Assembly (NCBI GenBank): GCA_023663085.1
Contig: JAMPIB010000043.1
Coordinates: forward strand, 1 to 32,767
From: Ruminococcus sp.
Lineage (GTDB): Bacteria; Bacillota; Clostridia; Lachnospirales; Lachnospiraceae
Direction of reading: 5' to 3'
Length of the DNA: 32,767 nucleotides
Part shown: positions 23,843 to 31,898 of the stretch, piece after piece
Layout: each line of letters starts with the position of its first letter
Numbering within the stretch: the stretch's first letter is position 1
Position numbers and translations under genes: made by a program
Notes under the pieces: model-generated
What the model saw: only the letters and a program-made list of their open reading frames with translations
Told to the model about the DNA's origin: nothing
Databases searched by the model: none

Positions 23843-25107
23843 CTGATCTCCCGGATTTTTTTACGCATTTCCAATAAAATATCAGACGTTATTATAAACT
23901 CGTCAACTCCCATTTTTACTAAAAATTCAAGTAATTCTTCATCCGCAGCCATCTCTTCGCAGACACCCGCTCTTTTTCCCTCCTGATGCGCAGCCTGCAC
24001 AGACATCTCAATCAGTTTCAGTACCGCTTCATGATGTGGATCAAAAAAAGACTGCATACTTTTATTTGCTCTGTCGATGGCCATGGTAAACTGGCCGAGA
24101 TGGTTCGTTCCGACACAGAAAAAATCCGCTTCTTTTGCCAGTTTTTCACTGATAAGGGCCGCCGCGGGCGTCTCAATCATAACGCCAAGTTCTACTTCTT
24201 CCTGATAGGCGATTCCCTCTTCTCGCAGTTCCTGTTTGACCTGCGCGGCGATCTCTTTTACCATCAATACCTCTTCTAAGGAAATGACCATCGGTATCAG
24301 AATGCCCAGAGAACCGTAACAGCCTGCCCGGTAGAGGGCGCGAAGCTGGGTCTTTAAGATTTCCGGCCTGCTTAGACAGATACGCAGGCCGCGGCAGCCA
24401 AGCGCCGGGTTGCTTTCTTTTTCCAGTCTGAAATATGGCGCCGCTTTATCTGTCCCGACGGCCAGTGTGCGGATGATGACTTTTTTATCTTTCATTTTAA
24501 CAAGTGCCTGTTTATAGGCTTCAAACTGCTGCTCCTCCTCAGGAAAATCCTCATTTTCCAGATAGAGAAATTCGCTTCTGAAAAGCCCGATCCCTTCCGC
24601 GTCATTATCAAGTGCATTGTCAATATCCTGTAAACTGCTGACGTCCGCATACAGGTGTATCTTATTGCCGTCCGCCGTAACGGTCTCTTTTCCTTTCAGA
24701 GCCTGAAGACTTAGCTTTTTCTCAACTAATATCCGCTTTCGCTCCTGAAGTTCCGCATAAGTTTCCTCATCGGGATCGATGTAGGCGGTTCCGTTTTCTC
24801 CATCCAGAATGACCTGATGACCGTCATATTCTTCCAGATTATGCGTCTGCATGGCGATAAGCGCCGGGATTCCAAGACTTTTGGCCAACATCCCGGCATA
24901 CGAATCGCCCGCGCCCTGCTCTAATAAGAAGCCCGCCATCTTTTCATCCGGGAGTCCCTTCGTATCGGCCGGGGTCAGTTCTTTCGCCGCTATGATAAGC
25001 GGCCCCGTAAGCGCCTTACCGCAGATTCCCTCCATATCCGGTTTTTTATAAAAAATCTTTCCTATACAGATATCCTCATATACACTTCTGCCATACAGCG
25101 TGACCAT
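23839..25107 (-). CDS. Enzyme I-like protein lacking the HPr-binding domain and catalytic His
   Basis: Enzyme I of the PTS (about 540-575 residues) passes phosphate from PEP to HPr. This 422-residue relative keeps the beginning (about 1-22), the swivel domain (about 35-115) and the PEP-binding barrel (about 150-422), but the helical HPr-binding domain between is absent. The swivel motif GGRTSHTSIMA of E. coli reads GAGDSYAGMLA here (residues 65-75), so the phosphorylated His is Tyr70. In the barrel, GLFRSEF, RTLAVGTDK, NPALGCRGLRI, GVMIETPAA and GVCEEMAADE are kept. GTNDLTQY is GTNHLGQF, so the second metal-binding Asp is His336. Catalysis as ordinary Enzyme I looks impossible. It lies 27 bases below HPr and has a clear ribosome-binding site (AAGGAAGGG). 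It may bind PEP or pyruvate as a sensor, or be decaying; the open frame is intact. A true ptsI may lie elsewhere. Confidence 0.9.
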   Translation of the reverse strand: MVTLYGRSVYEDICIGKIFYKKPDMEGICGKALTGPLIIAAKELTPADTKGLPDEKMAGFLLEQGAGDSYAGMLAKSLGIPALIAMQTHNLEEYDGHQVILDGENGTAYIDPDEETYAELQERKRILVEKKLSLQALKGKETVTADGNKIHLYADVSSLQDIDNALDNDAEGIGLFRSEFLYLENEDFPEEEQQFEAYKQALVKMKDKKVIIRTLAVGTDKAAPYFRLEKESNPALGCRGLRICLSRPEILKTQLRALYRAGCYGSLGILIPMVISLEEVLMVKEIAAQVKQELREEGIAYQEEVELGVMIETPAAALISEKLAKEADFFCVGTNHLGQFTMAIDRANKSMQSFFDPHHEAVLKLIEMSVQAAHQEGKRAGVCEEMAADEELLEFLVKMGVDEFIITSDILLEMRKKIREIS

Positions 25108-25134
25108 ACGAAAATCCCTTCCTTACAGATACTT

Positions 25135-25392
25135 TTACAGATTCTCCTGCAAAAACTGTTTTAAGCCCCAGGCGGCTTCTTTTTCATCCGCGCCCTCTAT
25201 ATTCATGGTTATCATATCGCCCTTAGAGGCACCCAATCCCATAACGCCGAGAATGCTTTTGGCGTCTCCGCTCTTTTCCTGATGGGATATCTGAATGGCC
25301 GAACTGTATTTACTCGCCTCCCTGACTAACAGCCCCGCGGGTCTGGCGTGCATTCCTACTTCGTCTTTGATCCTGTACTGAAATTGTTCCAT
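25135..25392 (-). CDS. ptsH: HPr-family phosphocarrier protein
   Basis: HPr carries phosphate between Enzyme I and the sugar-specific Enzyme II proteins, and in Firmicutes is also phosphorylated on Ser46 by HPr kinase for catabolite control. The 85-residue protein has the His15 motif VGMHARPAG (with Arg17) and the Ser46 motif AKSILGVMGLG, in their standard positions. Length is normal. Both regulatory sites are intact, so it looks fully functional, in contrast to the Enzyme I-like protein immediately downstream. Its ribosome-binding site lies inside an extended hairpin. A Crh-like role is disfavoured because His15 is present. Whether this is the cell's main HPr is not known. Confidence 0.93.
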   Translation of the reverse strand: MEQFQYRIKDEVGMHARPAGLLVREASKYSSAIQISHQEKSGDAKSILGVMGLGASKGDMITMNIEGADEKEAAWGLKQFLQENL

Positions 25393-25398
25393 AACCGT

Positions 25399-25465
25399 AT
25401 AATCCTGCCTTTCCTTGGTTTTAAGGTTTTATCTACCTTATCGTTTCCAATTCGGGCAGGATTAT
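25399..25465 (-). promoter_or_regulatory. nested leader hairpin covering the HPr ribosome-binding site
   Basis: On the minus strand ATAATCCTGCC pairs perfectly with GGCAGGATTAT over a 45-base loop. Inside, TTGG pairs with CCAA, and TAAGGT with ACCTTA around a 7-base loop. The 3' outer arm contains the AGGCAGGA ribosome-binding region, ending 6 bases before the ATG. No T tract follows, so it is not a terminator. The 5' arm begins just after the stop of the upstream ATPase gene. Confidence 0.6.
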
Positions 25466-25467
25466 TC

Positions 25468-26727
25468 TTATAGATACCAAACCGGTATCTGCAATATATT
25501 TTCTCTTAACGCGCCTACATCCGGACAGTTACAGATGACCGCGCCCATACCTCTTTTTTTCCCCGTAATCTCATCCAATATGGAAAATGCAGAGGTCATG
25601 CTGGCTTTCGCCTCTGTATTTTTCTTGATCTCAACTGGATACAAAGTTCCGTTTTCTTCGATGATAAGGTCAATCTCTGACTCTATTTCTCCTGTTTCTC
25701 CGTTTTCTTTGACTTTTTTCTTGTCGCGCCCGCGATAATAAGACACGAAATGTCGGTAATCCAGTCCCTCATTGGCAAATGATTTGAGAATCTCAGAGAC
25801 GACAAATGTTTCAAATAAAGGCCCGCTCATTGCACCGTAAGCCAGATTCTCCGCTGTAAGCCACCTTGTAAGATAACAGGCCAGACCGGTATCCCGAAAA
25901 TACAGCTTGGGAGATTTGATCGCCCTTTTTAAGATATTGGAAGTGTAAGGTTCGAGCAGATAAATGATTCCCGATGCTTCTAAAATAGACATCCAGTTTT
26001 TCACTGTTCCTACATCTTTGCCGATTTCTGAGGCTATGTTGGAATAGTTTAATACTTCCCCCGTTCTGGCGGCAGCTGCGATCAGACATTGCCTGAAAGC
26101 GTTTAAGTCCTGTACTACTGCCAATTCCCGGACATCTCTTTCCATATAGGTTTTCACATAATCTGCATAAAATGCGCTCCACTCTTTATTTTTATCCTGC
26201 AATTCCGGATAGCTGCCTCTGTGAATCACTTCCCAGATGTTTGGCGGTTTTTTTACAGTCTTTCGCCGCTCCGCCACATATTCCATCGTTGGCAGAAAAT
26301 GCTGGTTAAAAACATCTCCCATACTCTCACGCATTGACAGGCCCGAAAGTTCGACGATTCCAATCCTCCCGGATAAAGACTCGGAAACATTCTGCATCAG
26401 ATGAAACGGCTGCGAACCGGACAGGCAGAACAGTCCCCGTTCCTCACTCTCGTCACATTTTATCTTGATATAACGAAACAATTCTTTCGCCCTTTGCACC
26501 TCGTCGATCGTCACGGGCGGCGCGTTCAGCGTCAGAAACATATCCCCGGCTTCTCTGGCCTGCTGTTCCATAAACGGATCATCCAAAGACACATACCGCC
26601 TGTCGGCAAATACTTTCTTTAATAAAGTGGACTTGCCGACCTGACGCGCTCCTGTCACCAGTATGGCCTTATAAGTCTCGTTGTATTTGTATAATCTGCT
26701 TTCTAAGGCTCTGCAAATATAATCCAT
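25468..26727 (-). CDS. AAA_14/DUF4143 family ATPase
   Basis: This 419-residue protein has an N-terminal P-loop ATPase domain: Walker A GARQVGKS (26-33), Walker B PPVTIDEVQ, and a sensor-like CLSGSQPFHLMQ. A winged-helix-like middle follows (LNYSNIASEIGKDVGTVKNW). The C-terminal DUF4143 region has EIDLIIEENGTLYPVEIKKN, a D...ExK pattern like PD-(D/E)XK nucleases. Such genes are common, patchily distributed and of unknown role, sometimes discussed near mobile or toxin-like genes. The start has GGAGG 7 bases upstream. It sits between feoB and HPr without functional connection, suggesting insertion or transfer. Confidence 0.9.
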   Translation of the reverse strand: MDYICRALESRLYKYNETYKAILVTGARQVGKSTLLKKVFADRRYVSLDDPFMEQQAREAGDMFLTLNAPPVTIDEVQRAKELFRYIKIKCDESEERGLFCLSGSQPFHLMQNVSESLSGRIGIVELSGLSMRESMGDVFNQHFLPTMEYVAERRKTVKKPPNIWEVIHRGSYPELQDKNKEWSAFYADYVKTYMERDVRELAVVQDLNAFRQCLIAAAARTGEVLNYSNIASEIGKDVGTVKNWMSILEASGIIYLLEPYTSNILKRAIKSPKLYFRDTGLACYLTRWLTAENLAYGAMSGPLFETFVVSEILKSFANEGLDYRHFVSYYRGRDKKKVKENGETGEIESEIDLIIEENGTLYPVEIKKNTEAKASMTSAFSILDEITGKKRGMGAVICNCPDVGALRENILQIPVWYL

Positions 26728-26771
26728 ACGCTAACCTCCATGATTCCATATTATGAAATCTCCAACAAATT

Positions 26772-26810
26772 TTATGGCATATTTGGAATCAAATTCTAAA
26801 TATGCCATAA
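26772..26810. repeat. AT-rich inverted repeat between feoB and the ATPase gene
   Basis: TATGGCATATTT and AAATATGCCATA form perfect 12-base arms, extended inward by one G/T position and GAA/TTC around a TCAAA loop, and outward by one T/A pair. No T tract follows in the minus-strand direction, so a standard terminator is unlikely. It could be an operator, an RNA processing hairpin or a mobile-element remnant. The remainder of the gap (26728-26846) shows nothing clear. Confidence 0.7.
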
Positions 26811-26846
26811 TCTTATCATAGAATATGCAATTTTGCAATTTTTATT

Positions 26847-28892
26847 TCACCCAATAAGCACCAGTCCCACCTGATACACAACAAAGGTCACCACCCAGGC
26901 CACGATAAGCTGGAATGCCGCCACGAACCCCATCCAGGCCAGACTCCCCGATTCCTTACGGACGGTCGCCAGCGCCGCGGCGCAGGGAATATAAAGCAGA
27001 CAGAATACCATCAGACAAAAAGCGTTTAACGGGCCGAAACCGATTCCCTGTAAAACTTTTGCAAATTCCGCCATCCCCGAAGGAGAATTGGCATTCACAA
27101 TACCGAATAATACTGCACAGCTTGATACAACGACTTCCTTAGCTGAAATACCGGCGATCAGTGCGACCGCAATCTGCCAGAAACCGAGTCCGATCGGCGC
27201 GAATACCGGCACCATCCATTTGCCGATCATCGCCCCGAATCCTTCCGACATATCGGCGGTATAACCATGCGGGCCGAAATTCAGCACCACCCAGATAACG
27301 AGCGTCGCCACGAAAATAGTCGTCCCTGCCTTACCCAGATAGTCTTTAACCTTCTCCCATACATAGATGCCGACAGTCCGCAAGTCCGGCATCTTATACT
27401 CCGGCAGTTCAATCAAAAGATAATTCGGCCGCTCTTTGGAGTCGAGCAGATGCAGTATAAGAGAAACCAGAATGGCCACCACGATACCGATCAGATACAT
27501 GGAATAAGCCACTATCATCGCATGATTTCCAAAAAACATCTCGGAAAACAGTATGTAAATCGTCAATCTGGCGTTACAGCTCATAAAAGGCGTTACTAAC
27601 ATGACTTTATAGCGGTCACGCTTATTTTCCAACGCTCTTGAAGCCATGATAGCCGGAACGGTACAGCCGAATCCCAGAAGCATCGGGATAAAAGCCTTCC
27701 CGGAAAGACCCAGCCTGCTCATAATGCCTTCCATGACATAGGCCACGCGCGCCATATAACCGCTGTCTTCCAGAAAAGCCAGCGCCAGAAAGAGGATAAA
27801 GATATTGGGCAGGAAAGTAATGATCGTACCCACGCCTCCAATGATACCCTCCACGACAAGCGACTCGGCCACCTCTCCGGCACCGATCACCGACATTCCT
27901 TTGATGGCAAGCTGCGAAATCCCGTCGATAGCCAGTTCAAAATAACCTTTTAACCAGTCGCCGACCGTAAATGTCAGGAAAAATACAACTGCCATAATAC
28001 CGAGAAAAATCGGAATACCCCATATTTTATGCGTCAGGGCAAGATCCACTTTCTCCGTGAACTTATCCTGTCTTTCTTTATGAAGCAGGACCTCGTCTAT
28101 GACTTCCTGAATAAAATCATACTTTTCATTGATGATCTGTGTCTCATAATTCTTATCAAGGACATCCGGCAATTCCACGGGATATTTATCACAGACTTCC
28201 GTATCCTGTTCTAAAAGTTTGAGCGCGTGCCAGCGATAATTCTCCAGATGGGGATATTTTTCCTGCAAAGCCGGAATGATACGGTCAATCTTATCTTCTA
28301 TCTCGTCCGAATATACCATGGCGTATTCCGCATGGTGGTCGTGAATGTGATGCCGTTCGCCTTTATGGTGATGACTTAAAGATTCCGGCGCCGCGGAATC
28401 CTTATGATGGGCCGCCGCGTGCAAAAGCGAATCCAGACCGCTTCTTTTTCTGGCGGATACCGGGATTACGGGAATACCCAGCATCTCCGGCAGACGGTGC
28501 AGATCAATCTCCATACCCCGCTTTTCCACCACATCCATCATGTTCAGAGCCAGCACGACAGGTTTTCCGAGTTCCAGAAGCTGTAAGGTCAGATAGAGGC
28601 TTCTTTCCAGCGCAGAGGCGTTGGCCACGTTGATGATGACGTCTACTTCATCGCTTAAGATAAACTGTCTGGAAACCGTCTCTTCCATAGTATAGGACGT
28701 CAGACTGTATGTACCGGGCAAATCCACCAGCCGGATGTTCAGGTCATGTTCTTTAATGGCACCTTCTACTTTTTCCACAGTAACGCCGGGCCAGTTGGCG
28801 ACTTTTAAGTTAGCTCCGGTATAGGCGTTAAAAAGCGTAGTCTTTCCACAGTTCGGGTTGCCGATAAAACCAATCGTCAGATTCTCTCTCAT
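26847..28892 (-). CDS. feoB: ferrous iron transporter B
   Basis: FeoB imports Fe(II) across the cytoplasmic membrane with an N-terminal GTPase domain. The 681-residue protein has G1 GNPNCGKTT (11-19), G3 DLPGTYSL (57-64), G4 NMMD (117-120) and G5-like SARKRSG. After a helical linker the membrane domain contains GFGCTVPAIMASR and FIPMLLGFG, then SAKEVVVSSCAVLFG. A His-rich insert (residues 162-187) contains 10 His in 26 residues and lies between the G domain and the guanine-dissociation-inhibitor helices. Its ATG overlaps the feoA stop by 4 bases (ATGA). Length is within the family range. Confidence 0.97.
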   Translation of the reverse strand: MRENLTIGFIGNPNCGKTTLFNAYTGANLKVANWPGVTVEKVEGAIKEHDLNIRLVDLPGTYSLTSYTMEETVSRQFILSDEVDVIINVANASALERSLYLTLQLLELGKPVVLALNMMDVVEKRGMEIDLHRLPEMLGIPVIPVSARKRSGLDSLLHAAAHHKDSAAPESLSHHHKGERHHIHDHHAEYAMVYSDEIEDKIDRIIPALQEKYPHLENYRWHALKLLEQDTEVCDKYPVELPDVLDKNYETQIINEKYDFIQEVIDEVLLHKERQDKFTEKVDLALTHKIWGIPIFLGIMAVVFFLTFTVGDWLKGYFELAIDGISQLAIKGMSVIGAGEVAESLVVEGIIGGVGTIITFLPNIFILFLALAFLEDSGYMARVAYVMEGIMSRLGLSGKAFIPMLLGFGCTVPAIMASRALENKRDRYKVMLVTPFMSCNARLTIYILFSEMFFGNHAMIVAYSMYLIGIVVAILVSLILHLLDSKERPNYLLIELPEYKMPDLRTVGIYVWEKVKDYLGKAGTTIFVATLVIWVVLNFGPHGYTADMSEGFGAMIGKWMVPVFAPIGLGFWQIAVALIAGISAKEVVVSSCAVLFGIVNANSPSGMAEFAKVLQGIGFGPLNAFCLMVFCLLYIPCAAALATVRKESGSLAWMGFVAAFQLIVAWVVTFVVYQVGLVLIG

Positions 28893-29122
28893 GCCGGCTC
28901 ACCAGCTTCCCTGACTGTGATATTCCTGGTGATATGATAGCCGAGCGCAAAGCGTGTACCCCGCAGTTTGATTATCATGATGCCTTTTCCCTTGCGGTTT
29001 AAAACAGAGATCGTCGTATCCATGGTCATGCCTAACGATTCCAGCCTTCTTTCCATTTGAAAGGGAAGGTCAATTTTCTCTATGATACAATTTTGACCGA
29101 TGAGGGCGTCTTTTAAAAACAT
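28889..29122 (-). CDS. feoA: ferrous iron transport protein A
   Basis: FeoA is a small SH3-like cytoplasmic protein needed for FeoB-driven Fe(II) uptake. The 77-residue protein shows the usual pattern: a short N-terminus, RRLESLGMTMDTTISVLNRK, GIMIIKLRGTRFALGYHIT and a short end. The start has a strong AGAGGAGG 8 bases upstream. It is translationally coupled to feoB. A stable hairpin lies in its leader. Confidence 0.93.
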   Translation of the reverse strand: MFLKDALIGQNCIIEKIDLPFQMERRLESLGMTMDTTISVLNRKGKGIMIIKLRGTRFALGYHITRNITVREAGEPA

Positions 29123-29149
29123 GTGTTATTCCTCCTCTTTTGTGTCTTG

Positions 29150-29199
29150 GATGATTACAAAACACCAGGGCGGGCGGGCACAGGTGTTTCGCAATCATC
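29150..29199 (-). promoter_or_regulatory. 17-bp hairpin in the feoA leader (or MATE gene trailer)
   Basis: In minus-strand RNA, GATGATTGCGAAACACC pairs along its whole length with GGTGTTTTGTAATCATC, with two G-U pairs, around a 16-base C-rich loop. On the plus strand the two wobbles become A-C mismatches, so the structure is best formed in feoA-direction RNA. No T tract follows on the minus strand. It ends 28 bases before the feoA ATG, leaving the ribosome-binding site free. Confidence 0.6.
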
Positions 29200-29214
29200 T
29201 GTTTTTTATAGTTA

Positions 29215-30606
29215 TTATTCCCGGATCAGCGTTTTATCCAGCCAACGGCCGCGTCTTAGGCGAATGAGAAACAGGATGCCTCTGACACAGAGTTCGCCGC
29301 ACATGGCAAGCCATACGCCGTGCAGACCGACTCTCGGCGCCAGAAAAGCGGCGGCTGTAATGCGCACACCCCACATACTGACCAGATTCAGAATACTGGG
29401 GATACGGGTATCTCCTGCTCCGCGTAAGGCTCCCGCGGCTACGATAGAGGCTGCATAGAGCGGTTCCGCGAATGCTTCTATCCGCAGTATCTGCGTTCCC
29501 AGCAGGCGGACGTTTTCATCCGGCGTCAGCATAGCGAACATATAGGGGGAAAAGATAAACATCAAAATCCCCATGAGCGTCATAATTCCTACACCCAGGG
29601 AGACTGACAGCCATGCGTACCGCTTAGCCATTTCTTTTCTGCCTGCTCCGAGACTTTGTCCCACAAGGGTCGTAGCGGCGGTTCCTACGCCGTAACCCGG
29701 CATATAGCACAGACTTTCCGCCGTGACCGCCAGAGTATTGGCCGCTATGGCCACCGTGCCAAGAGGCGCAGTAATATGCGTCAACGCCACCTGCGCGCCA
29801 CACAGAATAGTATGTTCCAGCGCGATCGGCAGAGATATCCCCGCGGCTCTTTTATAGTAAAGTGCGCTCTGCCCGCGTCCCATACCGCGTGTGATCTTTA
29901 GAAAATCCGATCTTATGCAGGCTGCATACAACATCAATATGGCGACTACCACTTCCGAAAGCGCTGTTCCCAGCGCCGCGCCTGCTACGCCCAGCCCTGC
30001 ACCGAATATTGTTATCTGCATGTTTCCCAGCGTTACCTGTCTGCCTGGAAAAATAAGCAGCGAATTAAAAACGACATCCAGAATGCACATCATGATATTG
30101 AGCGCACTCGGCGTTTTCATATCACCGCTGCACTGTAACATGCTCCCCGCAAGCTGCCGAAACTGCGTTGCAGGCAGAGCGCAGGAAAATATCAGAAAAT
30201 AACGGGATGCGGCCGAGGTGATTTCTTCCTTGCCGCCCAGCCATATCGGAAGGTGCGGACTGATCAAAATACCAATCAGAGATAAAATCGCCCCAAACAC
30301 CAGTGCGAAGCCCAGCGAGGTCCTAAAAACCTCTCTGGCCTCGTCTCTTTGCTCCGCTCCGGCAAGATGCGCCACCTGTACGGAAAATCCGGTTGCCGCC
30401 GAAATGCACAGACCGCCTAAAAGCCAGGTAGAACTGGAAACAAGGCCGATCGCCGCCGAAGCCTCCGCTCCCATACTGCCGACCATAGCGGCGTCAATAT
30501 ACTGCATGATAATGGAAGTGATCTCGGCGAGAATGGCCGGGATACTGAGTTTTATGACCAGCTTTATCTGCTGTCCCAAAGACAAATTTTCGCTGTTGTT
30601 TATCAT
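29215..30606 (-). CDS. MATE family efflux transporter
   Basis: This 463-residue membrane protein has about twelve hydrophobic segments arranged as two similar halves, as in the DinF/NorM-like MATE exporters that expel cationic drugs in exchange for Na+ or H+. Typical sequences include KLSIPAILAEITSIIMQYID, AAMVGSMGAEASAAIGLV, and GVGTAATTLVGQSLGAGRKE at the start of the second half. It has its own promoter. The stop is 92 bases from feoA, with only a hairpin between, so read-through into feoAB is possible. Substrate unknown. Confidence 0.94.
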   Translation of the reverse strand: MINNSENLSLGQQIKLVIKLSIPAILAEITSIIMQYIDAAMVGSMGAEASAAIGLVSSSTWLLGGLCISAATGFSVQVAHLAGAEQRDEAREVFRTSLGFALVFGAILSLIGILISPHLPIWLGGKEEITSAASRYFLIFSCALPATQFRQLAGSMLQCSGDMKTPSALNIMMCILDVVFNSLLIFPGRQVTLGNMQITIFGAGLGVAGAALGTALSEVVVAILMLYAACIRSDFLKITRGMGRGQSALYYKRAAGISLPIALEHTILCGAQVALTHITAPLGTVAIAANTLAVTAESLCYMPGYGVGTAATTLVGQSLGAGRKEMAKRYAWLSVSLGVGIMTLMGILMFIFSPYMFAMLTPDENVRLLGTQILRIEAFAEPLYAASIVAAGALRGAGDTRIPSILNLVSMWGVRITAAAFLAPRVGLHGVWLAMCGELCVRGILFLIRLRRGRWLDKTLIRE

Positions 30607-30617
30607 GGATATGTGCC

Positions 30618-30685
30618 TTTCACCTCTCGCCTGCTCTTATTTCTTCAAAGTTACCTCAATATAGTATAAGGCTTGAGAGGTGAAA
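30618..30685. repeat. 11-base inverted repeat pair flanking the MATE gene leader
   Basis: TTTCACCTCTC (30618-30628) and GAGAGGTGAAA (30675-30685) are perfect reverse complements 57 bases apart. One arm covers the ribosome-binding site, the other the spacer of the promoter. Because one arm is upstream of the transcription start, pairing in the mRNA is not expected; a protein-binding site at the DNA level is more likely. Confidence 0.55.
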
Positions 30686-30691
30686 TGGCAA
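30663..30691 (-). promoter_or_regulatory. sigma-A promoter of the MATE gene
   Basis: The minus strand reads TTGCCA, 17 bases, TATACT: 5 of 6 at both boxes with ideal spacing. Transcription would begin about 50 bases before the MATE ATG. The gap to the reductase gene (30607-30728) contains no evident terminator. Confidence 0.8.
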
Positions 30692-30728
30692 ATGGTAAGG
30701 GAAATATTTTGCAAACTTTCTCAATACT

Positions 30729-31850
30729 CTATTTTTCGTAATGTTCTGCCACCTTTTTCAGATCCGCAATGATTGGCAGATGCTGCGGGCAGACATTCTC
30801 ACACTGGCCACAGCCAACACAGTCAGATGCCTTGCCGAATTGACCGCTCAATATCTCATAATTTGTATAATTGACCGTCCAGCCCTTTTCTTCCAGCTTC
30901 TCCCGCATATCCTCATTGTATAGAGAAAAATACTTAGGGATGGCGATGTGCATGGGACAGCCTTCCGTACAATAAGAACACCCCGTACATGGTACGGCAA
31001 TCTGAGCATTGATAATATCCGCAACCTGGAAACAGACTGCCTTCTCTTCCTCTGTCAGAGGCGTAAAATCATCCATAAAACCGACATTATCCTCCATCTG
31101 TGCAATGCTCGACATACCGGAAAGTACAACCATAACTCCCGGCAGGCTGGCAGCAAAGCGGATTGCCCAGCTTGGCACACTCCTATTGGGATCGTGTCCA
31201 AGGAATAATTTTCGTGCCTCCTCCGGGACATCGGCAAGAGTCCCACCCTTGACCGGTTCCATCACGATGATCGGCTTATTGTGCTTTCTCGCCACTTCAT
31301 AGCAGGCCCGGGAATTGATCCACTCACTCTCCCAATCCAGGTAATTAATCTGAAGCTGCACAAACTCCATTTCAGGATGCTTTGTCAGAATTTCATCCAA
31401 CAGCTCCGGCGTATCATGAAATGAAAAACCGACATGCTTTACCATGTCCCTGGCCTTCTTGTCCAAAAGCCACTTAAAGCAGTCAACCCGTTCATATTTA
31501 GGATACATGGACGCTTCAATACCATGAAGAAGATAATAGTCAAAGTATCCAGCCCCTGTCTTTTCCAACTGGGCATTGAATACTTTGTCACAGTCTTCCA
31601 AGGAGTTAAAAAATCCCGCATGAAGCTTGGTTGCCAGCGTAAAACTGTCTCTGGGATATCTCTCTACCAGCGCTTCTTTTGCAACACTCTCACTTGCAAA
31701 ACCATTATACATCCATGCCGTATCAAAATAGGTAAAACCCTTTTCCATAAAAAGATCCACCATCTTCTTTACCTGTTCCACATCCACATCCGCAGCATTG
31801 CCGGGATCGTTCTGCGGCATACGCATCAAACCAAACCCTAATTTTTTCAT
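30729..31850 (-). CDS. aldo/keto reductase with C-terminal 2x[4Fe-4S] domain
   Basis: This 373-residue protein has a TIM-barrel aldo/keto reductase domain with the usual tetrad: Asp43 and Tyr48 (FDTAWMYN), Lys75 (ATKLH) and His109 (YYLLHG). A ferredoxin-like tail carries two CxxCxxCxxxC clusters (C288/291/294/298 and C344/347/350/354). Such fusions are common in anaerobic Clostridia and probably take electrons from ferredoxin-like donors; substrate unknown. The start at 31850 has AAAGGAG upstream; a longer in-frame start at 31892 lacks a comparable site. It follows the nuclease-like gene by 48 bases. Confidence 0.93.
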   Translation of the reverse strand: MKKLGFGLMRMPQNDPGNAADVDVEQVKKMVDLFMEKGFTYFDTAWMYNGFASESVAKEALVERYPRDSFTLATKLHAGFFNSLEDCDKVFNAQLEKTGAGYFDYYLLHGIEASMYPKYERVDCFKWLLDKKARDMVKHVGFSFHDTPELLDEILTKHPEMEFVQLQINYLDWESEWINSRACYEVARKHNKPIIVMEPVKGGTLADVPEEARKLFLGHDPNRSVPSWAIRFAASLPGVMVVLSGMSSIAQMEDNVGFMDDFTPLTEEEKAVCFQVADIINAQIAVPCTGCSYCTEGCPMHIAIPKYFSLYNEDMREKLEEKGWTVNYTNYEILSGQFGKASDCVGCGQCENVCPQHLPIIADLKKVAEHYEK

Positions 31851-31898
31851 ATCCTTAGTCTCCTTTCCATATTCGCATAAATAATCTGTCATTACTCA

